From contig JBJMWF010000410.1 in NCBI GenBank assembly GCA_045810265.1, positions 1 through 13,902 on the forward strand: a stretch of DNA of 13,902 nucleotides, read 5' to 3'. The notes under the pieces were generated by a model. It worked only from the letters and a program-made list of their open reading frames with translations, ran no database searches and had not been told where the DNA came from. Each line of letters opens with the position of its first letter. Positions within the stretch are counted from its first letter, which is position 1. A program made the translations under genes and the position numbers. Positions 1-6,258 of the stretch are shown here, piece after piece. This DNA is from Scleromatobacter sp045810265. Lineage in GTDB: Bacteria > Pseudomonadota > Gammaproteobacteria > Burkholderiales > Burkholderiaceae_C.

Positions 1-1
1 C

Positions 2-1216
2 GCCAGGCTCGTGCACGCCTCGCCCGATCCCGCGAAGCACGTGCTGGCCCACGTGTTCAAGGTCACCGTCGATCCGTACGTGGGCAAGATGGGCGTGCTG
101 CGCGTGCACCAGGGCACGATCACGCGCGACACCCAACTGTTCGTCGGCGACGCCCGCAAGTGCTTCAAGGTCGGCCACCTGTTTCGCCTGCAGGGCGGCG
201 AGCACGTGGAGATCGCGCGTGCGCTGCCGGGCGACATCTGTGCCATCGCCAAGGTCGACGCGCTGCACTTCGACGCCGTACTGCACGACGCCCCCGAGGA
301 CAGTCACATCCACCTGAAGCCGCTCGCGTTCCCGGTGCCGGTGCACGGCATCGCGATCCAGCCCAAGCGCCATGGCGACGAGCAGCGCCTGTGGGACCTG
401 GTGCAGCGCTCGGTCGACGAGGATCCGTGCCTTCGCATCGAACAGGTCGCGGCCACGCGCGAGACCGTCGTCAACGGCCTGGGCGAGCTGCACCTGCGCA
501 TGCTGCTCGAGCGGCTGCGCGACGTGCACAAGTTCGAGGTCGAGACGCGCCCGCCGCGCACCGCCTACCGCGAGACCATCACTGCCAGGGCCGAAGGCCA
601 CCATCGCCACAAGAAGCAGACCGGCGGGGCCGGCCAGTTCGGCGAGGTGTTCCTGCGCGTCGAGCCGCTGCCGCGCGGCGCGGGCATCGAGTTCGTCGAC
701 ATCGTCAAGGGCGGCGCCATTCCCGGCCAGTTCATGCAGGCGGTGGAAAAGGGCGTGCGCGAGGCCCTGGCCGCGGGCGTGATCGCCGGCTACGCGGTGG
801 AAGACATCCGCGTGACCGTGCACGACGGCAAGAGCCACAGCGTCGACAGCAAGGACATTGCCTTCGCCACCGCGGCACGCAAGGCCACCTGGGTCGCCAT
901 CATGGAAGCCCGGCCCATCGTGCTCGAGCCCATCGTCGACGTCGAGATCCTGGCGCCTGCAACAGCGATGGGCGACATCACCGGCGACCTCGCGTCGCGT
1001 CGCGGCCAGGTCAACGGCACCGAGGCGCAGCTGGGCGGCGCGATGATCGTGCGCGGGCAGGCGCCGGCCGCCGAACTGATCGCCTACGCCACGCGGCTGA
1101 ACGCGATGACCAGCGGCGAAGGCCACTACACGATCGCCTTCTCGCACTACGAGCCGGCGCCGGCCAGCGTGCAGAACGCGCTGCGCAAGGAGCACAAGCC
1201 GGTCGACGTCGAGTAG
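2..1216 (+). CDS. Elongation factor G-like translational GTPase, C-terminal part (5' truncated by window edge)
   Basis: The frame is open from the window edge, so the G domain and the true start lie to the left; about 404 codons are visible. Domains in order are a domain II beta-barrel (about visible residues 15-95), domain III (about 105-180, with the NGLGELHL motif), domain IV (about 185-300, starting at KKQTGGAGQFGE) and a domain V ferredoxin-like fold to the C-terminus (GDITGDLASRRGQV). This order is diagnostic of EF-G, which drives ribosomal translocation and recycling in the cytoplasm. The domain IV motif TGGAGQFGE and the tip loop HDGKSHSVDS resemble the EF-G-like paralogue group (FusA2-like) more than canonical FusA, which usually has GGRGQYG. 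No ribosomal protein or tuf gene follows, so this is not the str operon. It converges on a minus-strand lipoprotein gene. The family call is firm; the paralogue call is an inference. Confidence 0.93.
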   Translation, partial: ARLVHASPDPAKHVLAHVFKVTVDPYVGKMGVLRVHQGTITRDTQLFVGDARKCFKVGHLFRLQGGEHVEIARALPGDICAIAKVDALHFDAVLHDAPEDSHIHLKPLAFPVPVHGIAIQPKRHGDEQRLWDLVQRSVDEDPCLRIEQVAATRETVVNGLGELHLRMLLERLRDVHKFEVETRPPRTAYRETITARAEGHHRHKKQTGGAGQFGEVFLRVEPLPRGAGIEFVDIVKGGAIPGQFMQAVEKGVREALAAGVIAGYAVEDIRVTVHDGKSHSVDSKDIAFATAARKATWVAIMEARPIVLEPIVDVEILAPATAMGDITGDLASRRGQVNGTEAQLGGAMIVRGQAPAAELIAYATRLNAMTSGEGHYTIAFSHYEPAPASVQNALRKEHKPVDVE

Positions 1217-1239
1217 GCGGCGACGACGCGTCGCCCATG

Positions 1240-1274
1240 AAAAAAGGGTGCGCATCCGCCGCGGATGCGCGCCC
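1240..1274 (-). terminator. Rho-independent terminator of the minus-strand lipoprotein series
   Basis: A 12-bp stem (1246-1257 with 1263-1274, one G-U pair) has a 5-nt loop. On the minus strand it is followed by six T residues (A run at 1240-1245). It lies 20 bp beyond the stop codon of the lipoprotein gene ending at 1294. There is no T run on the plus strand, so it serves the minus-strand genes and does not obviously terminate the EF-G-like gene. Confidence 0.88.
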
Positions 1275-1293
1275 TTCGCCTACCCGCGGGAGA

Positions 1294-1833
1294 TCAGAAG
1301 CTGAGCTTGCCGATCTTCTCGAGGCCGGCGGCGATGTTGGCGCGCGCCGCGTACTCGTTGGCCAGGCGCAGGCGCTCGGTGCCGGCGAAGGCTTCGGTCG
1401 CGCCGGCGGTGCCTTCGGACTTGATGGTTTCCTGCATCACGACGGTGCCGTCGGCCTTCTTCAGCGACCAGGCCGCTTCCATCTTCACGGTGAAGCTGAA
1501 GCCGAAGGACGGCTGGTCCATGCTGACCACGGTCACGGCGAGCTGGTAGTCGCCGCCCGCGCCCTTGACGACGCTGGAGAAGGTCTTGTTCTTCTCGATG
1601 GACATCACGATGGCCTGCTTGAAGGCCTCGTTCGAGATCTGCGACTTGCCCAGCGAGTTGGTCTGCGAGCCGCCGGCGACGACGACGCTGGTGGACTGCG
1701 CGTGCTGGCCCGCGATCGCGGTGGTCGGCATCATGCCTTCGGGCGTGGAAGGCGACGCGCAGCCGGCGAGCACGACGACGGAGGCGCAGAGCGCGGCCAG
1801 GGACAGGGAACGAAGCGTGGATTGGATGGTCAT
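1294..1833 (-). CDS. Putative outer-membrane or periplasmic lipoprotein, 179 aa, unknown function
   Basis: The N-terminus is a typical lipoprotein signal: a short polar start, a hydrophobic stretch at residues 10-23 and the lipobox LAGC with Cys25 as the expected lipidation site. The mature protein is Ser/Thr/Ala-rich at first (about 26-55). It then forms a soluble domain of mixed beta and alpha character (QLAVTVVSMDQPSFGFSFTVKMEAAW), ending in an Ala-rich helix. The ATG at 1833 was chosen because it directly precedes the signal peptide; the frame stays open far upstream but codes nothing plausible there. Only a weak GAG-type ribosome site precedes it. The gene is last in a minus-strand series and ends at a strong terminator. 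I do not recognise a characterised family. The beta-strand pattern suggests a binding domain, but that is a guess. Confidence 0.85.
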   Translation of the reverse strand: MTIQSTLRSLSLAALCASVVVLAGCASPSTPEGMMPTTAIAGQHAQSTSVVVAGGSQTNSLGKSQISNEAFKQAIVMSIEKNKTFSSVVKGAGGDYQLAVTVVSMDQPSFGFSFTVKMEAAWSLKKADGTVVMQETIKSEGTAGATEAFAGTERLRLANEYAARANIAAGLEKIGKLSF

Positions 1834-1949
1834 GGAGACTCGCGTTGGTTCAATGGACAACAAAGGCCGCGCGCGAACGCGCCGCCCGGGAAACAGGCAA
1901 GGCCGACCGTCCGAGACGCGCACGCATCCCCGACGGTGACGGCCGGCGC

Positions 1950-2390
1950 TCAGTGCTTGGCGGCGATGAGATTGGCGGCGACCTCGTCGGCCATCTCCGC
2001 CTGCGACTTGCGCGTGAGCGACGTGTGGATCGAGTGGGCGGTGGCCAGCGGGTAGTCGGAGGCCGGATTGCGCATGGTGACCGTGAGCTCGATCATGTAC
2101 ATCGTCATGTCCCACATCCACTTGTCGACGTAGGTGACGACGGCGTCCTGCGGATAGGGCGGCGTCAGCGCGGGGCCCGACGTCACGACGTAGCCGCGCT
2201 TCTCGAAGGCGACCTTCAGGTCCTTGTCGACATCGTGCTTGCTGGCGTCCGAGTGGACGACATACAGCGTCTTGACCTTGGACAGGTCGGCATCGGCCAT
2301 CAGCGTCGATTCGGCGCGATTGACGGCACAGCCGGTGGTGCTCGCCAGGGCGACGATCACGCACGCGGCAGCGAAGGCTCGCTTGAGCAT
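1950..2390 (-). CDS. Putative small lipoprotein, 146 aa (DUF4136-like appearance)
   Basis: The signal sequence carries a lipobox-like STTGC ending at Cys21, so the product is probably lipidated and held in the envelope. A good ribosome site (GGAGGA, 6 nt before the ATG at 2390) fixes the start. The mature part opens with a strand-rich segment (KVKTLYVVHSDAS), then a helix and a second strand (LKVAFEKRGYVVTSG). A Trp/Met-rich stretch follows (VDKWMWDMTMYMIELTV, about residues 87-104), and the C-terminus is helical. The pattern of a strand, a short helix, a vty-D-W-WD segment and paired strands recalls DUF4136-type lipoproteins of unknown role; this is from memory and not verified. It lies 116 bp upstream of the second lipoprotein gene on the same strand, and the two may be co-transcribed. 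Confidence 0.87.
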   Translation of the reverse strand: MLKRAFAAACVIVALASTTGCAVNRAESTLMADADLSKVKTLYVVHSDASKHDVDKDLKVAFEKRGYVVTSGPALTPPYPQDAVVTYVDKWMWDMTMYMIELTVTMRNPASDYPLATAHSIHTSLTRKSQAEMADEVAANLIAAKH

Positions 2391-2428
2391 GGGTTTCCTC
2401 CGTGAATGTTCTTCTGATTCGGCCGCCC

Positions 2429-2480
2429 CAGTGCGCGAGGCGCACTGCCGGCCATCGCGTCCTCTACGCGATGCGGCCGG
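2429..2480. repeat. Two adjacent hairpins between the FHA gene and the lipoprotein gene
   Basis: An 8-bp perfect stem with a 3-nt loop (2429-2436 with 2440-2447) abuts a second inverted repeat (CCGGC-CATCGCGT at 2448-2460 with ACGCGATG-cg-GCCGG at 2466-2480, loop CCTCT). Neither strand has a T run, so this is not a canonical intrinsic terminator. It may slow polymerase, stabilise the 3' end of the upstream mRNA or separate two units. The functional role is inferred only. Confidence 0.5.
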
Positions 2481-2521
2481 ACTCTATCACCGCTGTTGTC
2501 GGCTGTCGTCGGCGTCGACCC

Positions 2522-3517
2522 TTAGTCGTCGTCCTCGCCGGGCGCGGCATCGTCATCGTCGTCGCCGGGCTTGGCCCAGTTCGACAGCGTCTTTTCGAGC
2601 GGCGCCGCCGACTTCACGAAGGCATCGACCGACACCGGCTTCGCAAGGCGCACACCTGGCAGCGAGATCGTGCCCAGATACAGGTCGCCGACCAGCGGCT
2701 GCTGCTGCATCCCGCGATCGACCAGCAGCAGGCCGCCCCCCACCGCGACGGCGCTGCCGATCGCGATGCCGAACGCGTGCCGCCGCGACGGCAGCAGGAG
2801 CCCCAGGTGGCGCCACACCATCATGGCGATCGCGCCGACGAAGACCACGCGCCCCACCTTGTCGATGAACGGCATCGACAGCGCGAACGCGATCTGCGCC
2901 GTCACCGCTTCGGTGACGACGGCGATCAGCAGCCACTTGAGCGCGATGTACAGATGGGCCCAGAACGCGAAGCGGCGCTGGAAGATCATCGAGGCGATGG
3001 CCCACAGGGCGCACCAGACGATCAGGCCCATGGGCGCCGATAGATAGCTCCATGCCAGCACGGAGCCTTGTGCGCCGGGCATGGTGGTCAGCCACAGCTC
3101 GAAGCCCTTCCAGACGGCCGCGAACAGGATCAGCACCATCAGCGTCACGGCGTGCCGGCGCTCGTATTGCAGCAGGTCCAGCAGGCGCTGCTCGGGTGCC
3201 AACACCTCGCCGGCCAGGCGCACGCGCAGCGTCGTCGCGCCCATCGTCATCACGCTGGAGGGCGGCAGCAGCGGTGTCGATCCGGGCGCGATCGCGGCAC
3301 GGCCCAGGCGCACGCCATTGAGGCTGGCAGCCGGTTCGATGTGCACGCCGTCCTCGCGCAAGACCAGCGTCGCGTGGTGCGCGGCGACGTGCGAATCATC
3401 GAGCACGAGGTCGCAATCGATCGCGCGGCCGATGCGCACCGGCCACTGCGAGACGCGCAGGACCTGGCGCGGCTGGCCGTCCCGGTCGAGCGTCTCGATC
3501 AGGGCGAGCGTTTCCAT
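2522..3517 (-). CDS. FHA-domain integral membrane protein with acidic C-terminal tail, 331 aa
   Basis: Residues about 26-100 form a forkhead-associated domain, a phosphothreonine-peptide binding fold. Visible signature elements are RIGR (Arg31), the SHVAAHHATL segment (about 42-51) and NG at 67-68. From about residue 123 on there are roughly five hydrophobic segments (about 123-142, 152-178, 190-215, 223-241 and 248-267), so the FHA domain should be cytoplasmic and N-terminal to a membrane module. The C-terminus is an Asp/Glu-rich tail (319-331). The ATG at 3517 has AAGGA 5 nt upstream and lies inside the last codons of the protease gene (19-bp overlap), which implies translational coupling. 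FHA partners are usually Ser/Thr kinase substrates; no kinase gene lies in this window. The domain call is firm; the pathway is unknown. Confidence 0.88.
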   Translation of the reverse strand: METLALIETLDRDGQPRQVLRVSQWPVRIGRAIDCDLVLDDSHVAAHHATLVLREDGVHIEPAASLNGVRLGRAAIAPGSTPLLPPSSVMTMGATTLRVRLAGEVLAPEQRLLDLLQYERRHAVTLMVLILFAAVWKGFELWLTTMPGAQGSVLAWSYLSAPMGLIVWCALWAIASMIFQRRFAFWAHLYIALKWLLIAVVTEAVTAQIAFALSMPFIDKVGRVVFVGAIAMMVWRHLGLLLPSRRHAFGIAIGSAVAVGGGLLLVDRGMQQQPLVGDLYLGTISLPGVRLAKPVSVDAFVKSAAPLEKTLSNWAKPGDDDDDAAPGEDDD

Positions 3518-4920
3518 GCGAATCCTTGAAGGTAGTGGCTGGCGAGCAGCAGGGCGTTCTGGAAGCTGACGCCGCGCGCGTCGAAGCGGCCCTGCACGCC
3601 TTCGGTCTTGCCATCGACGGACTGCGACAGCACGGCCACGTCGTAAAGCCCCGGCAGGTGGCGATAGGCGCGCAGGCACATCACCGTGCGCATGGGCAGG
3701 CCGGCGCTCTCGACGAAGTCCTCCTGGCACTTGGGCGCCGTCAGGTCGTGCGTGCGCCGCCCCATGCCCTCGTTGCGGAAGCTCTGCCCGGCCTCCTGCG
3801 CGAAGCGCAGGGCGCCGAGCTTGCTGCCGTCGTAGACCTCGTGGCGCACCGCCAGATCGCCGGTGCGCAGCGATTCGTTGATGTAGATGGCCGTGTCCAT
3901 CTGGCAGTCGGAGCGTTCGAACGACAGCCCCTTGGACTCCGACGGATTCGACGAGCCCCAGCAGCGCATGAAGTCCTCCTGCGGCACCGGCACGCTGTAG
4001 TGCGCGTGCTTGGTCTCGCGCCACGGCAGCGCCACGAAGCGCGTGGTCAGCTGCTGCTGGTGCGCGAGCAGCTGGCGCGCCATCTCGGCCTCGACCGAGC
4101 CGGTGATCGGCTTGGCCTGGGCGCTGCGCGCGATCAGCGCCTGCGCGAACTCGGCCGGCACCAGGAAACTGATCTGCTGGCTGCCGCGCCGCGTGGCGAC
4201 GTTGACGCCGACGATGTGGCCGCGATCGTCGAGCACCGGCCCGCCGCTCATTCCCGGATTGAGCGAGCCCGAGAACAGGATCTGCGGCAGGAAGCTGCGC
4301 TCGACCAGGCCGTTGTAGGTGCCCTCGACCACGACGAAGCCGACGTCCAGCGGATTGCCCAGCGAGAAGATGCGCTCGCCCTGGTTCAGCGGTGTGGCCG
4401 CCGGGCGGAACTCGAACAGCCCGCGCGTGGCGATGGCGGCGGGCGGCTTGGCCATTCGCACGAGCGCCAGGTCGTGCACGACGTCGAACGCGACCAGTTG
4501 CAGCGCGCCGGTGACGCCGTCGACCGTCTGGAAGCTGAGCCGGTAGCGCTGCGGCTCGAGCGCCACCTGGCTGATGACGTGGTAGTTGGTCAGGATCAGG
4601 CCGTCGGGGCCAACCAGCGAGCCCGAGCCGACGCTGGCCTGGCTGTCCTGGTCGCGCAGCAACGTGCGCACCTGCAGCAGGCGCGGACGGCCGACGTCGT
4701 AGATGCGGCGCGCCGAGGCCGACAGGTTGGCGTTGTCCTCGGCCAGGCTGTCGTCGCCCGGCGCGGACGCCGGGGCCATCGGCCTGGCGAGCGGCGAGGT
4801 CGGCGCGGCGGCCGGCTGGGCGCCTGGCGTCGTGGCGCCGGCCCATGCGTTCAGTGCCGCCGACAGCAGCAGGGCGAGAAGGCGTCCGCGGCGACGACTG
4901 AGCATGCAGATCAAGGGCAT
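3499..4920 (-). CDS. Exported trypsin-like (S1/HtrA-fold) serine protease, 473 aa
   Basis: The N-terminus (start at 4920) has a basic patch, a hydrophobic core and an AWA-GA cleavage-like site near residue 27, so the enzyme is likely periplasmic. A Pro/Ala-rich linker follows. The protease domain shows a complete triad: His114 in TNYHVI, Asp150 in VHDLALV, and Ser225 in NPGMSGGPV. The region after about residue 260 (AEFAQAL onward) is long, contains several Cys and matches no PDZ repeat that I can see, so it differs from DegP/DegS. An in-frame ATG at 4905 is an alternative start, and the frame is open to 5019, but neither has a better ribosome site. The downstream FHA gene overlaps by 19 bp, which suggests that the two proteins work together. 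It is divergent from the HTH regulator gene, with a 107-bp gap. Confidence 0.9.
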   Translation of the reverse strand: MPLICMLSRRRGRLLALLLSAALNAWAGATTPGAQPAAAPTSPLARPMAPASAPGDDSLAEDNANLSASARRIYDVGRPRLLQVRTLLRDQDSQASVGSGSLVGPDGLILTNYHVISQVALEPQRYRLSFQTVDGVTGALQLVAFDVVHDLALVRMAKPPAAIATRGLFEFRPAATPLNQGERIFSLGNPLDVGFVVVEGTYNGLVERSFLPQILFSGSLNPGMSGGPVLDDRGHIVGVNVATRRGSQQISFLVPAEFAQALIARSAQAKPITGSVEAEMARQLLAHQQQLTTRFVALPWRETKHAHYSVPVPQEDFMRCWGSSNPSESKGLSFERSDCQMDTAIYINESLRTGDLAVRHEVYDGSKLGALRFAQEAGQSFRNEGMGRRTHDLTAPKCQEDFVESAGLPMRTVMCLRAYRHLPGLYDVAVLSQSVDGKTEGVQGRFDARGVSFQNALLLASHYLQGFAWKRSP

Positions 4921-4990
4921 CGGATCATGGTACCCCGAGCACTTGTCCGCATTCTTGCAGCGCGGCCGGGCAGGGCCTTGCGCAGTGCGC

Positions 4991-5019
4991 CTGCGCCCTG
5001 CGACACGAGCCTTTATCAT
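4991..5019 (+). promoter_or_regulatory. Candidate sigma70-like promoter for the HTH regulator
   Basis: TATCAT at 5014-5019 (5 of 6 to TATAAT) lies 17 bp from CTGCGC at 4991-4996, a weak -35 element. Transcription would start near 5026, within a few bases of the ATG at 5028, giving a leaderless or nearly leaderless mRNA. The box TTTATCATTGC (5012-5022) recurs exactly at 5745-5755. The promoter is inferred from sequence only. Confidence 0.4.
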
Positions 5020-5027
5020 TGCACCCC

Positions 5028-5624
5028 ATGCACGCCCCCCGAGACGTGGCCTCTATCCGCCTGGACAACGCGCTCGCGCTGTTCGACGAATTCGTCCGCA
5101 GCACCATCAAGCACCCCGACGCCGCAACGCTGCGGGGCCTGGAACGCCGTTTTGCCGAGCGGCTGCAGATCCAGCCCAGCTACTGGAGCCAGATCAAGAG
5201 CCGGTCACGCCTGATCGGCGAGCGGCTCGCGCGCCAGTTCGAGCAATGCTGCCAGAAGCCGGTCGGCTGGATGGACGCCGAACATGGCGACGCCAAGCCC
5301 GGCACGGCGGCAGCGCCGCCCCCGCCGTCCGACAGTCCCTTGCCGCAGGATGACGACGAGCGCTTCATCACCGGCCTGGTGCTGACCTATTACCGCCGGC
5401 ATCCGCAGCGCGCCCGTACGCGGCTGCTCGACCTGCTCGGAGAGGTGTTGATGCCCGAGCCGGAGGCTCCGGCGGCGCCCGCACCCGCACCCGCCGCGGC
5501 CCCGCGCAAGCTGGCGCCCGGCGTCACGGCCAGGCCCGCCGCGCCCCCCGCGCCGCCGGACGATCCGATGGCGCTGTGGCACTCGGCGCAAACGGGCATC
5601 GCGCCACTGAAGAAGAAGCGCTGA
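5028..5624 (+). CDS. Small HTH DNA-binding protein, putative transcriptional regulator, 198 aa
   Basis: The N-terminal half is helical and carries a helix-turn-helix pattern at about residues 42-67 (FAERLQIQPSYWSQIKS). It is followed by the signature IGERLARQFEQ...KPVGWMD (63-83), which I recall from phage-repressor-like and KorA-like small regulators of Burkholderiales. A linker rich in Ala, Pro and Gly follows (about 88-110), then a short helical segment (ERFITGLVLTYYRRHPQRARTRLLDLLGEVLM), and a long Pro/Ala-rich low-complexity tail ends in a basic KKKR. The ATG at 5028 is preferred over an in-frame TTG at 5019. Neither has a Shine-Dalgarno sequence, and a TATCAT box sits just upstream. The gene is divergent from the protease gene, so it could regulate that gene, itself, or the downstream small-protein cluster. 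Those targets are inference. Confidence 0.82.
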   Translation: MHAPRDVASIRLDNALALFDEFVRSTIKHPDAATLRGLERRFAERLQIQPSYWSQIKSRSRLIGERLARQFEQCCQKPVGWMDAEHGDAKPGTAAAPPPPSDSPLPQDDDERFITGLVLTYYRRHPQRARTRLLDLLGEVLMPEPEAPAAPAPAPAAAPRKLAPGVTARPAAPPAPPDDPMALWHSAQTGIAPLKKKR

Positions 5625-5681
5625 CCGCCCGCGGCCGGGCGGCCACGCAGCAGCCTCTCACCGCCGCCTGGCGTGCGGTGA
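5625..5681 (+). repeat. GC-rich hairpins after the HTH gene
   Basis: A 7-bp perfect stem with a 4-nt loop (5625-5631 with 5636-5642) starts right after the stop codon. A second 7-bp inverted repeat follows (TCACCGC at 5658-5664 with GCGGTGA at 5675-5681). Neither has a T run, so they are at most weak or Rho-assisted 3' ends of the regulator mRNA. Confidence 0.4.
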
Positions 5682-5713
5682 TGCCTGCGTGCGACGCGCT
5701 CGGATCATTTGAT

Positions 5714-5755
5714 TGATAAAGCACTTGCGCAAGATCAAGACTTGTTTATCATTGC
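5714..5755 (+). promoter_or_regulatory. AT-richer promoter/operator segment upstream of the small-protein cluster
   Basis: This stretch is visibly richer in A+T than its surroundings. TGATAAA (5714-5720) and TTTATCA (5745-5751) form a perfect inverted repeat 24 bp apart. Between them is a 10-bp palindrome, CTTGCGCAAG (5724-5733), and then CAAG-a-CTTG (5736-5744). A promoter can be drawn with TTGCGC (5725-5730) as -35 and TATCAT (5747-5752) as -10, spacing 16. TTTATCATTGC at 5745-5755 is identical to 5012-5022 at the regulator promoter. A regulator binding here would occlude the promoter. Binding and start site are inferred. Confidence 0.45.
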
Positions 5756-5810
5756 GACAAGCGTCGGCCACCGGCGCGACGCCCCGCCTCGCAACCCTCA
5801 CCCAGCTTCC

Positions 5811-5936
5811 ATGCGCCCAGTCCTGAATCGAACTCGTATCGCCAACGCAGCCGTCGCCACGGCCCTGCGCAGCGCGCGCGTTGTTCGTTTCGTGGCCACC
5901 CGCAATGCGGCCAAGCCGTTCCCGATACCGCTCTGA
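5811..5936 (+). CDS. Candidate leader ORF, 41 aa, Arg/Ala-rich
   Basis: A short frame from the ATG at 5811 ends 21 bp before a very strong hairpin. It has 7 Arg and 9 Ala in 41 residues and a Pro-rich end (KPFPIPL). There is no convincing Shine-Dalgarno sequence (AGCTTCC precedes the ATG), and the frame also extends upstream to 5709, so translation is uncertain. It lies about 50 nt after the predicted transcription start and 93 nt before the next gene. It could be a leader peptide in an attenuation arrangement, a small protein or chance. No run of one amino acid codon points to a particular biosynthetic signal. Confidence 0.35.
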   Translation: MRPVLNRTRIANAAVATALRSARVVRFVATRNAAKPFPIPL

Positions 5937-5957
5937 GTCTCTCGAGAAGCATTTCTT

Positions 5958-5998
5958 CGCGAAGGCCCGGGCGGTTGTGCAACCCCCGGGCCTTCGCG
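5958..5998 (+). terminator. Near-perfect 41-nt hairpin, possible attenuator or terminator
   Basis: A 14-bp perfect stem (5958-5971 with 5985-5998) encloses an inner ggtt...aacc stem (5973-5976 with 5981-5984), leaving one bulged C and a short loop. The plus strand continues CATTTCGG, with only three T residues, so intrinsic termination would be weak. It stands between the candidate leader ORF and the start of the small basic protein at 6030. Part of its left arm overlaps a 10-bp palindrome (CTTCGCGAAG, 5955-5964), so a competing fold is possible. Structure is seen directly; a role in attenuation is inferred. Confidence 0.5.
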
Positions 5999-6029
5999 CA
6001 TTTCGGCCCCCGATTCATCGGAGAAGACC

Positions 6030-6218
6030 ATGTCCAAGTTGATCGTCCCCACTTCCAAGCCACGCAATCCGCTGGTCGCCGCGGCGCGCTTTCGCCAGGC
6101 GGGGCAGCACGGCAATGCCCATGGCGGTACCCGCCGTGAGGGCCGCCAAGCCCTGAAACGCGAGCTCGCCAGCCTTGACCTGCGGCACGACGTGCGCAGC
6201 AAGCCGCCCAGCCTCTGA
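6030..6218 (+). CDS. Small basic conserved-type protein, 62 aa (KPRNPLV family)
   Basis: A clear ribosome site (GGAG, 7-8 nt before the ATG at 6030) supports this start. The product is Arg/Lys-rich and soluble. The opening SKPRNPLVAAARFRQAG (residues 9-25) and the later RREGRQALKREL (about 35-46) match a type of short Burkholderiales protein that I recall as conserved but uncharacterised. No membrane segment, Cys pair or signal peptide is visible. The basic residues suggest nucleic-acid or ribosome contact, but that is only a guess. It is followed 40 bp later by another small basic gene, probably in the same mRNA, downstream of the leader hairpin. Confidence 0.8.
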   Translation: MSKLIVPTSKPRNPLVAAARFRQAGQHGNAHGGTRREGRQALKRELASLDLRHDVRSKPPSL

Positions 6219-6258
6219 ACACAGCCCAGCGGCCCCAGTGCCGCCACGAAAGAACGAC

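Noticed and set aside
160..2055. A 631-codon open frame on the plus strand running through the EF-G-like gene and the lipoprotein genes
   Set aside because: It is a frame shadow of GC-rich DNA: Arg/Ala-rich, low complexity, no domain, and it overlaps genes with clear motifs on both strands.
1294..2445. A 383-codon minus-strand frame that includes the last lipoprotein
   Set aside because: The real start is at 1833, directly before a lipoprotein signal. The extension runs out of frame across the second lipoprotein gene and has no sensible composition.
2522..4846. A 774-codon minus-strand frame spanning the protease and the FHA gene
   Set aside because: Only its last 331 codons (from 3517) encode the FHA protein; the upstream part is out-of-frame readthrough of the protease gene with Arg/Ala-rich composition.
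5019..5027. Earlier TTG start for the HTH regulator
   Set aside because: TTG at 5019 has no ribosome site and overlaps the TATCAT box; ATG at 5028 is more likely.
3526..5214. A 562-codon plus-strand frame opposite the protease gene
   Set aside because: It is the antisense shadow of the protease gene, with His/Arg/Ala/Gln-biased composition and no recognisable domain.
5700..5760. FNR-type box (TTGAT-N4-ATCAA)
   Set aside because: TTGAT and ATCAA are both present but about 20 bp apart, not 4, so it does not fit.
5709..5810. Upstream extension of the candidate leader ORF from 5709
   Set aside because: This segment overlaps the predicted promoter and palindromes, so it is unlikely to be transcribed in full; the ATG at 5811 is the more plausible start.
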